Assembly (NCBI GenBank): GCA_965221075.1
Contig: OZ244865.1
Coordinates: 62,001-126,000 of the forward strand
Direction: 5' to 3'
DNA: 64,000 nt
Origin: UBA2970 sp965221075
GTDB lineage: Bacteria > Verrucomicrobiota > Verrucomicrobiia > Limisphaerales > AAA164-E04
The notes below the pieces were generated by a model. That model was given only the letters and a program-made list of their open reading frames with translations. It was not told where the DNA came from and ran no database searches. The translations under genes and the position numbers were made by a program. Positions within the stretch are counted from its first letter, which is position 1; each line of letters starts with the position of its first letter. Shown here in pieces: positions 52,420 to 63,133 of this stretch.

Positions 52420-53034
52420 ATGAAACCGCACTGCTACCTCTCCGCCGCCCTGCTGGTCCTCGCCGCCGGGTGCGCCACAACCTCCTCCACCACCCGGTAT
52501 GTCGATCCCCATGCCGGCCAGGGTATCGCCACTGTGGGGGACATAAACATCCAGGACTGGGGCCTGGCGGCCAGCGAGATGATCCAGTCCCTTCTGAACC
52601 GCGAAGATCTTGCCAGCGCCGACGGGCGGCGGATGGCGATCATGGTCGGACGGGTGCAGAACGCCACCAGCGCCCGCATCGACACCGATCTGCTCACCAA
52701 GAAGATCCGGGTGGCCCTGCTCGACAGCGGAAGGTTCGTGACGACCACCGCCGTGGGCCTGGACGGTCCCGAGGATCCCGCTGCAATGGCCCTGGCCGAA
52801 CTGCGCGAGTCCCCCGAGTTCGACCAGTCCACCGTCGCCCAGCAGGGCGAGAAGATCGCTCCCGACTACAGCCTGAGCGGGAAGATCATTGAACTGAGCG
52901 TTCGGGACGGACGCACCCGCCAGTCCACCTACGCCTTCCAGCTGAGCCTGACCGACATCCGGACCGGGCTCGCCTTCTGGGAGGACGAGCGGGAGATCAC
53001 CAAGATGGGCAGGCGGCCTTCGGTCAGCTGGTAG
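52420..53034 (+). CDS. lpoB: LpoB-like penicillin-binding protein activator
   Basis: The 204-residue lipoprotein (signal ends LLVLAAGC) has the LpoB/CsgG-like fold: TRYVDPHAGQGIATVGDINI, QDWGLAASEMIQSLLNREDL, VGRVQNATSARIDTDLLTKK, IRVALLDSGRFVTTTAVG, DYSLSGKIIELSVRDGRTRQ, FQLSLTDIRTGLAFWEDERE. LpoB reaches from the outer membrane through the wall to activate the synthase PBP1B. The C-terminal W-E---I-K and short tail fit. It follows ycfL closely. A broken paralogue with the same N-terminal core lies at 15049. The PBP partner is not in the window. Confidence 0.85.
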   Translation: MKPHCYLSAALLVLAAGCATTSSTTRYVDPHAGQGIATVGDINIQDWGLAASEMIQSLLNREDLASADGRRMAIMVGRVQNATSARIDTDLLTKKIRVALLDSGRFVTTTAVGLDGPEDPAAMALAELRESPEFDQSTVAQQGEKIAPDYSLSGKIIELSVRDGRTRQSTYAFQLSLTDIRTGLAFWEDEREITKMGRRPSVSW

Positions 53035-53700
53035 CCCAGCGCCGGCGCTCCGGATCGAAACGGCCCCTCGCCTCCCGGGCGAGGAGGGATCCAGGCAGCC
53101 CTGCACCGGTTGCCGGCCGATCCTTTTTTCCCCTGGACGGGGGGACCTCGGGCCAGGACGCCACCCCCTGGCCCGAGCAGCCGGGGATGGCGCGGCCCGC
53201 CTGCCCCGCTGCGGGCAGGATCAGGACGACATTGCGGGCATGGACCGGCGCATGGGCGGCGGATCCGCAGTCAGCCGGTGCTGGAGCCCGAAGGAAGCCG
53301 CCGCCCTTCCCCGCTTTCGCATGGCGCAGCAGAAGGCCCGGATGGGGAGGATCCAGATCTTCGGACAGGCGGCAGACGACCGGCTTGGCGGTCCGGCGAA
53401 CTTCTCCCGATGCTCGCGTTCCCCCTCTCCCGAGGCTCCCTGGAGGAGATCCGGATCCAGGCGGAGCAGGAGGAGCACGAGCGATCGGGAACGCTCCCTC
53501 CTAAGACTGGGGGATCCATGTCCTGCAAGGTCCTGGAATCCTTCGACGGCCAGTCCAGCTTGTTCACCGGGCCGGCCGTCCAGTCTCCCCGCCGGGAGAG
53601 CATGGCGAGGCCATCGTCCGGAATCCGCCCATCCCGCGAGCTGCCAAGCGGACCAGTCACGGCGCAGCGGCTCCCGGCAGCAGGCAGAAGGGTTCCGGGC
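53035..53700. other. Spacer after lpoB, possible weak terminator
   Basis: A CCTCGCC/GGCGAGG stem at 53066-53084 is followed about 40 bases later by a T6 run (53124-53129) after a short CCGG-TTG-CCGG stem. This may end the lpo transcript. The remaining 570 bases hold no recognisable gene. Confidence 0.45.
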
Positions 53701-53787
53701 TGGTGCCGATGGAGGGGATCGAACCCACACAGCCTTGCGGCCACCAGATTTTGAGTCTGGCGCGTCTGCCAGTTCCGCCACATCGGC
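53701..53787 (-). tRNA. tRNA-Leu, anticodon CAA
   Basis: The 87-base gene includes an encoded CCA end (53703-53701). The acceptor stem pairs GCCGATG with CATCGGC. The anticodon stem CCAGA/TCTGG holds the loop CTCAAAA with CAA at positions 34-36, reading UUG. A long variable arm fits a class II tRNA, and GGTTCGATCCC forms the T-loop. Confidence 0.95.
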
Positions 53788-53905
53788 ACGGACCCGCCGG
53801 GAGGCATCATCCGGCGGACGGGCGGCAGCCGGCAAGCGGATTCTTCCCCCGCCGGCTCCCAGGAAGCGGTCCGGTCCGGGGGACCGCCGACGGGCGCCTT
53901 TGGCA

Positions 53906-53934
53906 TTGAAAAGAAGGCCCGATGAGGGTAGGTT
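53906..53934 (+). promoter_or_regulatory. Promoter of DUF1549/1553 gene
   Basis: TTGAAA and TAGGTT are separated by 17 bases, ending 14 bases before the ATG at 53949. Confidence 0.55.
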
Positions 53935-53948
53935 GATCCGACTCCGGC

Positions 53949-55634
<1,686 letters not shown>

Positions 55635-55637
55635 CCG

Positions 55638-57020
55638 ATGAACGCCCGTCCCGCGCCCCCGCTGCTCTCCCGGCGCCGGATGCTGGAGAGGACCGCCGCC
55701 GGATTCGGGCTCCTGGGGCTGGCGAGCGTGCAGGGGACGCCCGCGGCGCCGGCCCCTCCCCAGCGGGCCCGGCGGGTCATCTTCCTGTTCATGAACGGGG
55801 GGCCTTCCCATGTGGACACCTTCGATCCCAAGCCCGCCCTGGCGCGGGCCGAGGGCAAGCATCCCGAGGGGGATCTCTACAAGGCGTCGAAGGCCTCGGG
55901 CTTCATGCCCTCGCCCTTCCGCTTCGAACGCCACGGGCAGAGCGGCCTGGAGGTCAGCGAGACGCTCCCCCGCCTGGCGAAGGTGATCGACGAGTGCTGC
56001 GTCGTCCGCTCCATGCAGACCGACGTCCCCAACCACGAGCCGGCCCTGATCCAGATGCACACCGGCAACATCCAGCCCATCCGCCCCTCCTTCGGATCGT
56101 GGCTGATGTACGGCCTGGGCTCGGCGAACCGGAACCTCCCCGGCTACGTGGTGCTGCGCCCCTCCCCCAACATCGTGGTCGGGCCCGCGCTCTGGAGCAG
56201 CAGCTTCCTGCCCGCCCGCTTCCAGGCCACCAGCATAGACACCTCGGAATCGGAGGTGGAGAGGATGCTCTCCCACATCCGCAACCCCCGCTACGGCGCC
56301 GCCCAGCAGAGGGGACAGGTGGATCTGGTCCGCAAGCTGAACCGGATCCACAGCCTGCAGCGGACCGGAGACCCGGCCCTGGAGGCCGAGATCGAGTCCA
56401 TGGAGACGGCCTTCCGGATGCAGATAGCGGCCACCGACGCCTTCGACATCTCGAAGGAGCCCCCGGGCGTGCAGGAACGCTACGGTGACACCCCCTTCGC
56501 CCGCTCCTGCCTCATGGCCCGCCGCCTGGCCGAGGCCGGGGTGCGCTGCACGATCGTCTACTACACCGGCAAGAGCAACCAGCCCTGGGACACCCACACC
56601 AACCACAACGAGTCCCACCGGAGGCTCTGCCGGGACTCGGACCAGGCCGCCGCCGCTCTCATCGGCGATCTCAAGGAGCGGGGGATGCTGGAGGAGACCC
56701 TGGTGGTCTGGGGCGGCGAATTCGGCCGCACCCCCTACTCCGAGATGCGCAACGAGAAGAGGCCCGAAGGGCGGGACCACCACCACACCGCCTTCTCCAT
56801 GCTCCTGGCCGGCGGGGGCGTCCGCCGGGGATTCGCCTACGGGAGAAGCGACGAGTTCGGCATGAACGTGGTGGAGGATCCCATGCACATCCACGACTTC
56901 CATGCCACGCTGCTCCACCTCATGGGGCTGGACCATGCCCGGCTCACCTACCGCTACTCGGGGCGCGACTTCCGCCTCACCGACGTGCACGGAAAGGTTG
57001 CACGCGGCCTCGTCGCCTGA
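55638..57020 (+). CDS. DUF1501 alkaline phosphatase-superfamily protein
   Basis: The 460-residue protein has a twin-arginine signal (LLSRRRMLERTAAGFGLL), so it is exported folded. The DUF1501 core follows: VIFLFMNGGPSHVDTFDPKP, KVIDECCVVRSMQTDVPNHE, HTGNIQPIRPSFGSWLMYGL, GVRCTIVYYTGKSNQPWDTH, ETLVVWGGEFGRTPYSE, GRDHHHTAFSMLLAGGGVRR. The family is related to sulfatases and phosphatases, but lacks the sulfatase Cys motif. It starts three bases after the DUF1549/1553 stop, the usual linked arrangement. Its biochemical role has not been shown. Confidence 0.9.
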   Translation: MNARPAPPLLSRRRMLERTAAGFGLLGLASVQGTPAAPAPPQRARRVIFLFMNGGPSHVDTFDPKPALARAEGKHPEGDLYKASKASGFMPSPFRFERHGQSGLEVSETLPRLAKVIDECCVVRSMQTDVPNHEPALIQMHTGNIQPIRPSFGSWLMYGLGSANRNLPGYVVLRPSPNIVVGPALWSSSFLPARFQATSIDTSESEVERMLSHIRNPRYGAAQQRGQVDLVRKLNRIHSLQRTGDPALEAEIESMETAFRMQIAATDAFDISKEPPGVQERYGDTPFARSCLMARRLAEAGVRCTIVYYTGKSNQPWDTHTNHNESHRRLCRDSDQAAAALIGDLKERGMLEETLVVWGGEFGRTPYSEMRNEKRPEGRDHHHTAFSMLLAGGGVRRGFAYGRSDEFGMNVVEDPMHIHDFHATLLHLMGLDHARLTYRYSGRDFRLTDVHGKVARGLVA

Positions 57021-57201
57021 GGCTCCCCTACGTCCGTCCCCTGGTTCCCGGCTTGACTTCCCGGACCGTCCGGCGTCCCATCGGCAAGGGGAGCGGCGCG
57101 GCCTTACTCCGGCTGCCGCGAAGCCGTCCCGGGGCCAGGCTCCTCCCGCAGTCCGCCCTCCCCCTTCCCGGAAGGGACCGCTCCAAGCAAGTTTTCCGCC
57201 G

Positions 57202-58032
57202 ATGAACGATTCCGATGCTCCCGCCCCCCGCTACACCATGGGGTACGACGAGGTCTTCCTGCGGTTCCTCCAGCGAAGGAAGGCCGGCCAGGCCGCCGCC
57301 TACCTGCTGCCCCACCTGAAGCCGGGCATGGATCTTCTCGACCTGGGATGCGGCCCCGGATCCATCTCCATGGGCCTGGCCCGGGCGATCTCCCCCGGCC
57401 GCCTAACCGGCGTCGACCTGGAGGAGTCCCAGATCGGGATCGCCCGGCAGGAAGCCGCCAAGGAGGGGGTGGAGAACGCCGACTTCTCGATCGGGGACGC
57501 CACCCGGCTCGGCTTCCCCGACGGCAGCTTCGACGCGGTCCACTGCCACGCGCTGGTGGAGCACGTCCCCGACACCCGGGCGGTGCTTGGAGAGATCCGG
57601 CGCGTGCTCAGGCCGGGGGGGCTGGTGGGAATCCGGGACCTGCTGGGAACCTCCTCCTTCTTCAGCACCAGCCACGGAGACCTGAACCCCATGCTGGACG
57701 CCTTCGTCAAGCTGCTGGCGATCAACAAGGGCCACTCCCAGATGGGAGTCGAGCTCAAGGGCCACCTGCTCCGCTCCGGCTTCGTCGAGGTCAGGAGCTC
57801 CTTCTCCTTCGACGCCTACGACACCCCTGAGGAGATCGGCGCCTTCACCGAATTCCTCCTCGGCTGGTTCTTCGACCACAAGGTCAGATCGGGCCTCGTC
57901 GGCCACGGGCTGGCTACCGAGGAGGACTTCTCCCGGTGGAGGAAGATCGTCGAAAGATGCCGGGCCGATCCCGGGGATGCCGTCTTCGCCCTCTGCCTGG
58001 GCGAGGCCCTGGCCCGCGCCCCCTCCTCCTGA
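57202..58032 (+). CDS. SAM-dependent methyltransferase, copy 1
   Basis: The 276-residue class I methyltransferase has motif I LLDLGCGPGSISMGLA near residue 46, LTGVDLEESQIGIARQE, NADFSIGDATRLGFPDGSFD, HALVEHVPDTRAVLGEIRRV and LRPGGLVGIRD, the usual type 11 pattern. The part after about residue 160 (LLRSGFVEVRSSFSFDAYDT) is specific to this pair. The substrate is unknown. It has a near twin 85 bases downstream. The upstream spacer of 180 bases includes no clear promoter. Confidence 0.88.
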   Translation: MNDSDAPAPRYTMGYDEVFLRFLQRRKAGQAAAYLLPHLKPGMDLLDLGCGPGSISMGLARAISPGRLTGVDLEESQIGIARQEAAKEGVENADFSIGDATRLGFPDGSFDAVHCHALVEHVPDTRAVLGEIRRVLRPGGLVGIRDLLGTSSFFSTSHGDLNPMLDAFVKLLAINKGHSQMGVELKGHLLRSGFVEVRSSFSFDAYDTPEEIGAFTEFLLGWFFDHKVRSGLVGHGLATEEDFSRWRKIVERCRADPGDAVFALCLGEALARAPSS

Positions 58033-58117
58033 GCCAGGAGAGCTGTCCGGCCGGCGGATTCCAGCGTCCTCCTCCCGCGCTCCCCCGGAGAGCCGCGCTC
58101 CGAAAAGCCATTCCCCC

Positions 58118-58948
58118 ATGAACGATTCCGATGCTCCGCCTCCCCGCTACACCATGGGGTACGACGAGGCCTTCCAGCGCTTCATCCAGTCGCGGAAGGC
58201 CGGGCGCTGCGCCGCCTACCTGCTGCCGCATCTGGAGCCGGGCATGGATCTGCTCGACCTGGGATGCGGCCCCGGATCCATCTCCATGGGCCTGGCCCGG
58301 GCGATCGCTCCCGGCCGCCTCGCCGGCGTCGACATGGAGGAGTCCCAGATCGGGATCGCCCGCCAGGAAGCCCGGAAGGAGGGGGTGGAGAACGCCGACT
58401 TCTCGATCGGGGACGCCACCCGGCTCGGCTTCCCCGACGGCAGCTTCGACGTGGTCCACTGCCACGCGCTGGCGGAGCACGTCCCCGACACCGGGGCGCT
58501 CCTGGGCGAGATCCGGCGCGTGCTCAGGCCGGGGGGGCTGGTGGGGATCCGGGACATCGTCGGTACCTCGTGCTTCGCCCACACCAGCCACGGCGACCTG
58601 ATGCCCATGCAGGAGGCCTTCGTCAGGCTGCTCGAGGCCAACAAGGGGCACCCGCAGATGGGAATCGAGATCAAGGGGCACCTGCTCCGGTCGGGCTTCC
58701 TCGACGTCAGGAGCTCCTTCTCCTTCGACGCCTACGACACCCCTGAGGAGATCGACGCCTACCTCGGATTCATCCTCGGGTGGTTCTTCCAGGACAGCGT
58801 CAGGTCGGTCCTCCTCGCCCATGGACTGGCCGCCGAGGAGGACTTCCCCCGGTGGAGGAGCATCCTCGAAGCCTGCAGGGCCGATCCCGGCGATTCGGTC
58901 TTCGGCCTGTGCCTAGGCGAGGCCCTGGCCCGCGCTCCTTCCGCCTGA
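58118..58948 (+). CDS. SAM-dependent methyltransferase, copy 2
   Basis: This 276-residue tandem paralogue has the same length and opening (MNDSDAPPPRYTMGYDEAF) and the same SAM motifs as copy 1. Most differences are in the C-terminal half (loop after GTSCFAHTSHGDLMPMQEAF). Both copies look functional, so they may have split substrates. Its last 36 bases overlap the 3' end of the convergent apbE. Confidence 0.88.
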   Translation: MNDSDAPPPRYTMGYDEAFQRFIQSRKAGRCAAYLLPHLEPGMDLLDLGCGPGSISMGLARAIAPGRLAGVDMEESQIGIARQEARKEGVENADFSIGDATRLGFPDGSFDVVHCHALAEHVPDTGALLGEIRRVLRPGGLVGIRDIVGTSCFAHTSHGDLMPMQEAFVRLLEANKGHPQMGIEIKGHLLRSGFLDVRSSFSFDAYDTPEEIDAYLGFILGWFFQDSVRSVLLAHGLAAEEDFPRWRSILEACRADPGDSVFGLCLGEALARAPSA

Positions 58949-59899
58949 AGGAGGCCGCGGATCCCCGAAGCCGCGGCTGAAGACCTCGTCCCCGGCGCCG
59001 CTCGAGTAGAGGTAGGGGCTCCGGGCGAACTCGGCCTCCATCCACTCCCGGCCGGCTTCCCCGGCCACCAGGAGGGCCGTCGAGAGCGCATCGGCCTCGG
59101 CGGGCGAGTCCCGCTGCACCGCGGCGATCCGCGCCTTGCCGGCCGGCTCGCCGCTGCGGCCGTCGAGCACATGGCCGTACTCCCGGCCGCCATGGCGGAA
59201 TGACTTCCCCCACACCGCCGAGACCGACAGGCTCTGGCCGCAGAGGGAGGCGATCCCCGAGGACGGAGGCGCCTCCTCCCGGGCCGGATCCCCCGGGGCG
59301 GCGATGGACACCTTCCAGTCCTCCTGGCCGGGCGGGCTTCCCAGGGTGGCGACCGTGCTGGTGCCCCCGTGCAGCAGTGCTCTCTCGACCCCGTGCCACT
59401 CCAGAGCCTGCCGGGCGCGCTCCAGGGCGTAGCCCTTGCCCAGGGAGCCGAAGTCGAGCATCACCCCCTCCCGGGCGAAGGCGATGGTGCGCCTACCGGG
59501 ATCGAGGACGAGCTTGTCCACCCCGGTCAGGCTCCTGGCCCGCTCCACCTCCCCGGGATCCGGCAGGCGGCCCCGCCGGGAGGTGAAGCCCCAGCAGCGG
59601 GAGAGGGCGCCCAGGGTGATGTCGAAGGCCCCCCCGGTCAGCCGGCTCCAGCGGCAGCACCGGACCACCAGCTCGAACACCGGGCGCTCGAGCCGGACCG
59701 GAGCGGAAGCCGCCCGCCGGTTGGCCCGGGTGATCTGGCTGGTGGGACGGTACAGGCTCAGCTGGCTTTCCACCCTGTCCACCTCCTCCAGGGCCTCCTC
59801 GCCGATCGACTGGAGCGCACGCCGGTCCTCGCCCCAGAGAACGATCTCGAAGCGGGTGGCCATCGCCTCCCGCGCCAGCCGGACCTGCTGCCAGGACAT
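58913..59899 (-). CDS. apbE: FAD:protein FMN transferase ApbE
   Basis: ApbE attaches FMN covalently to threonines of Rnf/Nqr-type proteins. The 328-residue protein has the N-terminal AREAMATRFEIVLWG, the FAD region LTGGAFDITLGAL, LDFGSLGKGYALERARQAL, LLHGGTSTVATLG, and the metal-binding SVSAVWGKSFRHGGREYGHV with DGRSGEP and AEADALSTALLV. No lipobox or signal is visible, so it might be cytoplasmic or begin further upstream. No Rnf/Nqr gene lies near. It is last in a four-gene minus-strand set, five bases after the GT39-like gene. Confidence 0.88.
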   Translation of the reverse strand: MSWQQVRLAREAMATRFEIVLWGEDRRALQSIGEEALEEVDRVESQLSLYRPTSQITRANRRAASAPVRLERPVFELVVRCCRWSRLTGGAFDITLGALSRCWGFTSRRGRLPDPGEVERARSLTGVDKLVLDPGRRTIAFAREGVMLDFGSLGKGYALERARQALEWHGVERALLHGGTSTVATLGSPPGQEDWKVSIAAPGDPAREEAPPSSGIASLCGQSLSVSAVWGKSFRHGGREYGHVLDGRSGEPAGKARIAAVQRDSPAEADALSTALLVAGEAGREWMEAEFARSPYLYSSGAGDEVFSRGFGDPRPPSGGRSAGQGLA

Positions 59900-59904
59900 G
59901 GCCC

Positions 59905-61761
59905 CTACCAGCGGTTCCTGTCGCTGAGCAGCAGCTGATCCGGCAGCAGGCTCTGGTCGACGTGCTTCAGCGGGAAGCCGTAGGGAATCTCCTCGTCCAT
60001 CAGGACCCCCAGGTGCAGCCTCCCCCAGGCCCAGTCGGATCCGGGCGCCGCGCGCAGGCGGGCCCGGATCTCCTCGGGGATCAGCCCCGGATCCTGGATC
60101 CAGTCCAGCAGCTCCGTCTTGCCGATCCCCTCCCCCGCCGCCTCCATCGCAAGGGCCATGGGAAGCAGGATGCTCCTGCCGGTGGTCCGGGGAGTCAGGT
60201 AGAGCCCGTTGATCTTCTGGAATTCCCGGTCGACGATCCAGAATCCGGGGTCGATATCGCGGGTCAGCCAGACGCTCCTCCGGTCTCCATACCAGGCAAT
60301 TGCCCAGGGCAAGTCGCTCATTATCAGTTCTTTAGATCCAAAAATAGATGCCACGTCCCGGATCTCCCGGTGGTCGTGGGGCGAGCCGGGCCGGGGGGAT
60401 TCCCGAGGCGGAACGAACCGGAAGACCAGCGGAAGGCTGAACGCTGCGAGGGCCAGGGCGCAGCAGCAGGCCTGAGCCCGTCCGGCTCCTAGATCGAGAC
60501 GGTCCAGAAGCACGAAGAACAGCCCGGCGCCGAATAGCTGGACCAGGGGCAGCAGCAGGATCAGGAGGTTCCCGCTGTGGAAGAGCGGCGGCGCCTCCGC
60601 AGGATGGGCGCCGCCCAGGGCCTGGGCCACGGCCAGCGTGGCCAGCGAAAGCAGGGCGAAGAACCGGATCCGGTTGAGCAGCCTCCCCCGGAACGGAAAA
60701 AGGAGCCCCACCAGAAAGAAGGACATGATCCAGCTTCCCCCCAGGGCGGGAATCTCCCGGACGAGGATTTCGCCCAGCCTGGCGCAGAACTTCCAGACGG
60801 CCTCCCGGAGGGGAACCGCGGCATCCTCCCCGTGGAGGCTCCGCTCCAGCGTCTCGGGTGGAAGGCCGGGAGCGCCCTGCTCCAGGGGCGAGGCCGCCGC
60901 TCCGAAGAGGTGGCCGCTCCACTGGTGGTTCCGTGCCAGCCAGGGCGCCACGGCCAGCGACGCCGCCAGCAGCATGATTCCCAGGGCGCTCCAGCGTCGC
61001 CTTCCTCCCTCCACGGCCACAAGCAGGGCCACCGGAAGGATCAGGCAGCCCAGGGAGTAGCGCGTGAGCATCAGCGCGGCCAGAAGCAGGCCGCAGAGGA
61101 CGGCGCAGGCAAGGACCGCGCCGGCGGACTCCGCCTTGCGCAGAGCCAGGAAGGCGTGCATCAGGCAGAGCAGGAGCAGGAGGCACAGATGGGTGGAAAG
61201 CCCCGAGAAGCATAGGGTCCAGAAGATATCCGTGCACAGGAACAGCGCCGTGACGAAGACCGCGACCGGCAGATCGAAGAGCCTCAGGGCCAGGAGGAAC
61301 AGGGCGATGGCGGAGAGAAAGAAGAGGCCCTGGATCAGGTACCCGATCTGGACCTCCGGCTGGTAGCGCTTCATGTCTCCATCGGCCTTGTCGATCTCGA
61401 ACTCGAAGGGCATGAAGATCATCGCCACCGAGAGCAGGAAGGGCCAGGCCGGCGCATTGGACAGATCGGGCTGGAGCCCTTCGGCCAGGACGGCTTCCTC
61501 CTGCCTCTCCCGCAGCATCTGGAGGCTCCGTGGCCTGAGGAACCGGGTGGAGAATCCCTCGCCCCTCGAGAGGCTGCGGGCGACCTGGGCCGCGTCCATC
61601 GCCTCGACGGCCTCGAAGCCGCGGGCCTCTCCGAGGTTGTAGGCGATCCCCAGGCCCACGAACAGGAGCAGGCCTGCCAGCAGCAGCACCGCATGGCGGA
61701 TGATGCTCCTCTCCTCGAAGCGGTGGATGACGCCTTGCAGCAGATCGATTCCCCGGTTCAT
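59905..61761 (-). CDS. GT39-like polytopic glycosyltransferase
   Basis: The 618-residue membrane protein has about a dozen hydrophobic helices (for example AVLLLAGLLLFVGLGIAY, LFFLSAIALFLLALRLFDLP, LCLLLLLCLMHAFLAL, CLILPVALLVAVEGG). After the first helix is a loop with acidic residues and the pattern GFEAVEAMDAAQVARSLSRG, like the catalytic loop of PMT/ArnT-type (GT39) enzymes that use polyprenyl-phosphate sugars. It probably modifies LPS or proteins on the periplasmic side. Its ATG overlaps the stop of the response regulator, so it may be a target of, or co-regulated with, the two-component system. Confidence 0.7.
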   Translation of the reverse strand: MNRGIDLLQGVIHRFEERSIIRHAVLLLAGLLLFVGLGIAYNLGEARGFEAVEAMDAAQVARSLSRGEGFSTRFLRPRSLQMLRERQEEAVLAEGLQPDLSNAPAWPFLLSVAMIFMPFEFEIDKADGDMKRYQPEVQIGYLIQGLFFLSAIALFLLALRLFDLPVAVFVTALFLCTDIFWTLCFSGLSTHLCLLLLLCLMHAFLALRKAESAGAVLACAVLCGLLLAALMLTRYSLGCLILPVALLVAVEGGRRRWSALGIMLLAASLAVAPWLARNHQWSGHLFGAAASPLEQGAPGLPPETLERSLHGEDAAVPLREAVWKFCARLGEILVREIPALGGSWIMSFFLVGLLFPFRGRLLNRIRFFALLSLATLAVAQALGGAHPAEAPPLFHSGNLLILLLPLVQLFGAGLFFVLLDRLDLGAGRAQACCCALALAAFSLPLVFRFVPPRESPRPGSPHDHREIRDVASIFGSKELIMSDLPWAIAWYGDRRSVWLTRDIDPGFWIVDREFQKINGLYLTPRTTGRSILLPMALAMEAAGEGIGKTELLDWIQDPGLIPEEIRARLRAAPGSDWAWGRLHLGVLMDEEIPYGFPLKHVDQSLLPDQLLLSDRNRW

Positions 61762-63125
61762 CCTCCCTTGGAGTAGCGGATCAGTTTCCGGTAAAGGGTG
61801 CGGCGGCTGATTCCGAGCAGGTCGGCGGCCTGGGTCTTGTTCCCCCCGGTCTCCTCCAGCGCCTTGGCGATCAGCTGGCGCTCGCTGCGATCGAAGGACA
61901 GGGCCGAACCCTCCGCCTCCTCCAGCCCCGCGGCCAGGGAAGCGCCGGCCTGGAGCGTGGACGGCAGGTCCCGGGCCTGGATCTCGGCCGAGGTCGAGAA
62001 GACCACCGCATGCTCCACCGCGGCGCGCAGCTCGCGCACGTTCCCGGGCCAGTCGTGATCCGCCAGGCGCCGGAGGGCCTCGGGGGCGAACTCCGCGGCC
62101 TTCTTCCCGTTCTCCCGGGCCAGATCCCGCAGGAAATGCATCGCCAGCGCCGGGATGTCCTCCCTGCGCCGGCGCAGGGCCGGCAGCTCGATCTCCACCA
62201 CGCGCAGGCGGTAGTAGAGATCCTCCCTGAAGCTCCCCTCGGCGATCAGCCTTCCCAGATCCTTGTTGGTGGCCGAGACCAGGCGGACATCGGCCTTGAT
62301 GGTCCGGTTGGAGCCGACCCGCTCGAAGGTGCGCTCTCCCAGGGCGCGCAGCAGCTTGATCTGGGTGGAACCGTCGATCTCGCCGATCTCGTCCAGGAAG
62401 AGAGTGCCCCCGGCCGCCTGCTCGAAACGGCCGATCCGGCGCTCCACGGCTCCAGTGAAGGCCCCCTTCTCGTGGCCGAACAGCTCGCTCTCCAGGAGGG
62501 TGGGGGTCAGGCCGGCGCAGTGGACCGGCACCAGCGCCCTGCTGGAGCGGGGGCTCAGCTGGTGGATGGCCCGGGCGATCAGCTCCTTGCCCGTGCCGCT
62601 CTCCCCGGTGATCAGGATGCTGACGGTCGAGGAGGCCACCCGGCGGACGTCCTCGAGCACCTTCCGCATCGCCGCCGAACCCCCGACGATCGATTCCAGG
62701 GCCGACTGCTCCTGGCGCTCCCGCTTCAGGTCGGCGTTCTCCTGCTCCAGGGCCCTGATCCGGACGATGCGCGAGATCTTCTTCTCCAGGTCGTCCAGGA
62801 TCATCCCCCCCTTGGAGATGTAGTCGTCGGCGCCGAGCTTCATCGCCTCGACCGCCACCTCCTCGGAGCCGTAGGCGGTCATGAGGATGCACGACGGGGG
62901 GCGGGAGAGGCTCTTGGCCCGGGAGATCAGCTCCATCCCGTCCTCGCCCGGCATCTTCAGGTCGGTCAGGAGCACGTCCACCGGCTCGGTCCTGAGCAGG
63001 GAGAGGGCCGCGTCGGCGTTCTCCGCCAGGTAGACGTCGTAGCGATCCTCCAGGGTCGCCCTCAGGCCCTCCCGCTGGGTCCTCTCGTCGTCGACGATCA
63101 GCAGCAGGGGCTGCTTCCTGCGCAT
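61758..63125 (-). CDS. Sigma-54 dependent response regulator (NtrC family)
   Basis: The 455-residue protein has three parts. The receiver domain contains LLIVDDERTQREG, the phosphorylated Asp in DVLLTDLKMPGEDG, and the conserved Thr/Lys in CILMTAYGSEE and DYISKGG. The AAA+ domain has ILITGESGTGKELIARAIHQ, GHEKGAFTGA (the sigma-54 contact loop) and GGTLFLDEIGEID. The Fis-type HTH reads GNKTQAADLLGISRRTLYRK. It activates sigma-54 promoters after phosphorylation by the kinase just upstream. A GTG at 63137 that overlaps the kinase stop is an alternative start. Confidence 0.93.
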   Translation of the reverse strand: MRRKQPLLLIVDDERTQREGLRATLEDRYDVYLAENADAALSLLRTEPVDVLLTDLKMPGEDGMELISRAKSLSRPPSCILMTAYGSEEVAVEAMKLGADDYISKGGMILDDLEKKISRIVRIRALEQENADLKRERQEQSALESIVGGSAAMRKVLEDVRRVASSTVSILITGESGTGKELIARAIHQLSPRSSRALVPVHCAGLTPTLLESELFGHEKGAFTGAVERRIGRFEQAAGGTLFLDEIGEIDGSTQIKLLRALGERTFERVGSNRTIKADVRLVSATNKDLGRLIAEGSFREDLYYRLRVVEIELPALRRRREDIPALAMHFLRDLARENGKKAAEFAPEALRRLADHDWPGNVRELRAAVEHAVVFSTSAEIQARDLPSTLQAGASLAAGLEEAEGSALSFDRSERQLIAKALEETGGNKTQAADLLGISRRTLYRKLIRYSKGG

Positions 63126-63133
63126 GCCGGGAT

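Noticed and set aside
53703..53835. Protein-like frames (WRNWQTRQTQNLVAAR) across the tRNA
   Set aside because: This is the well-known false translation of a tRNA-Leu gene.
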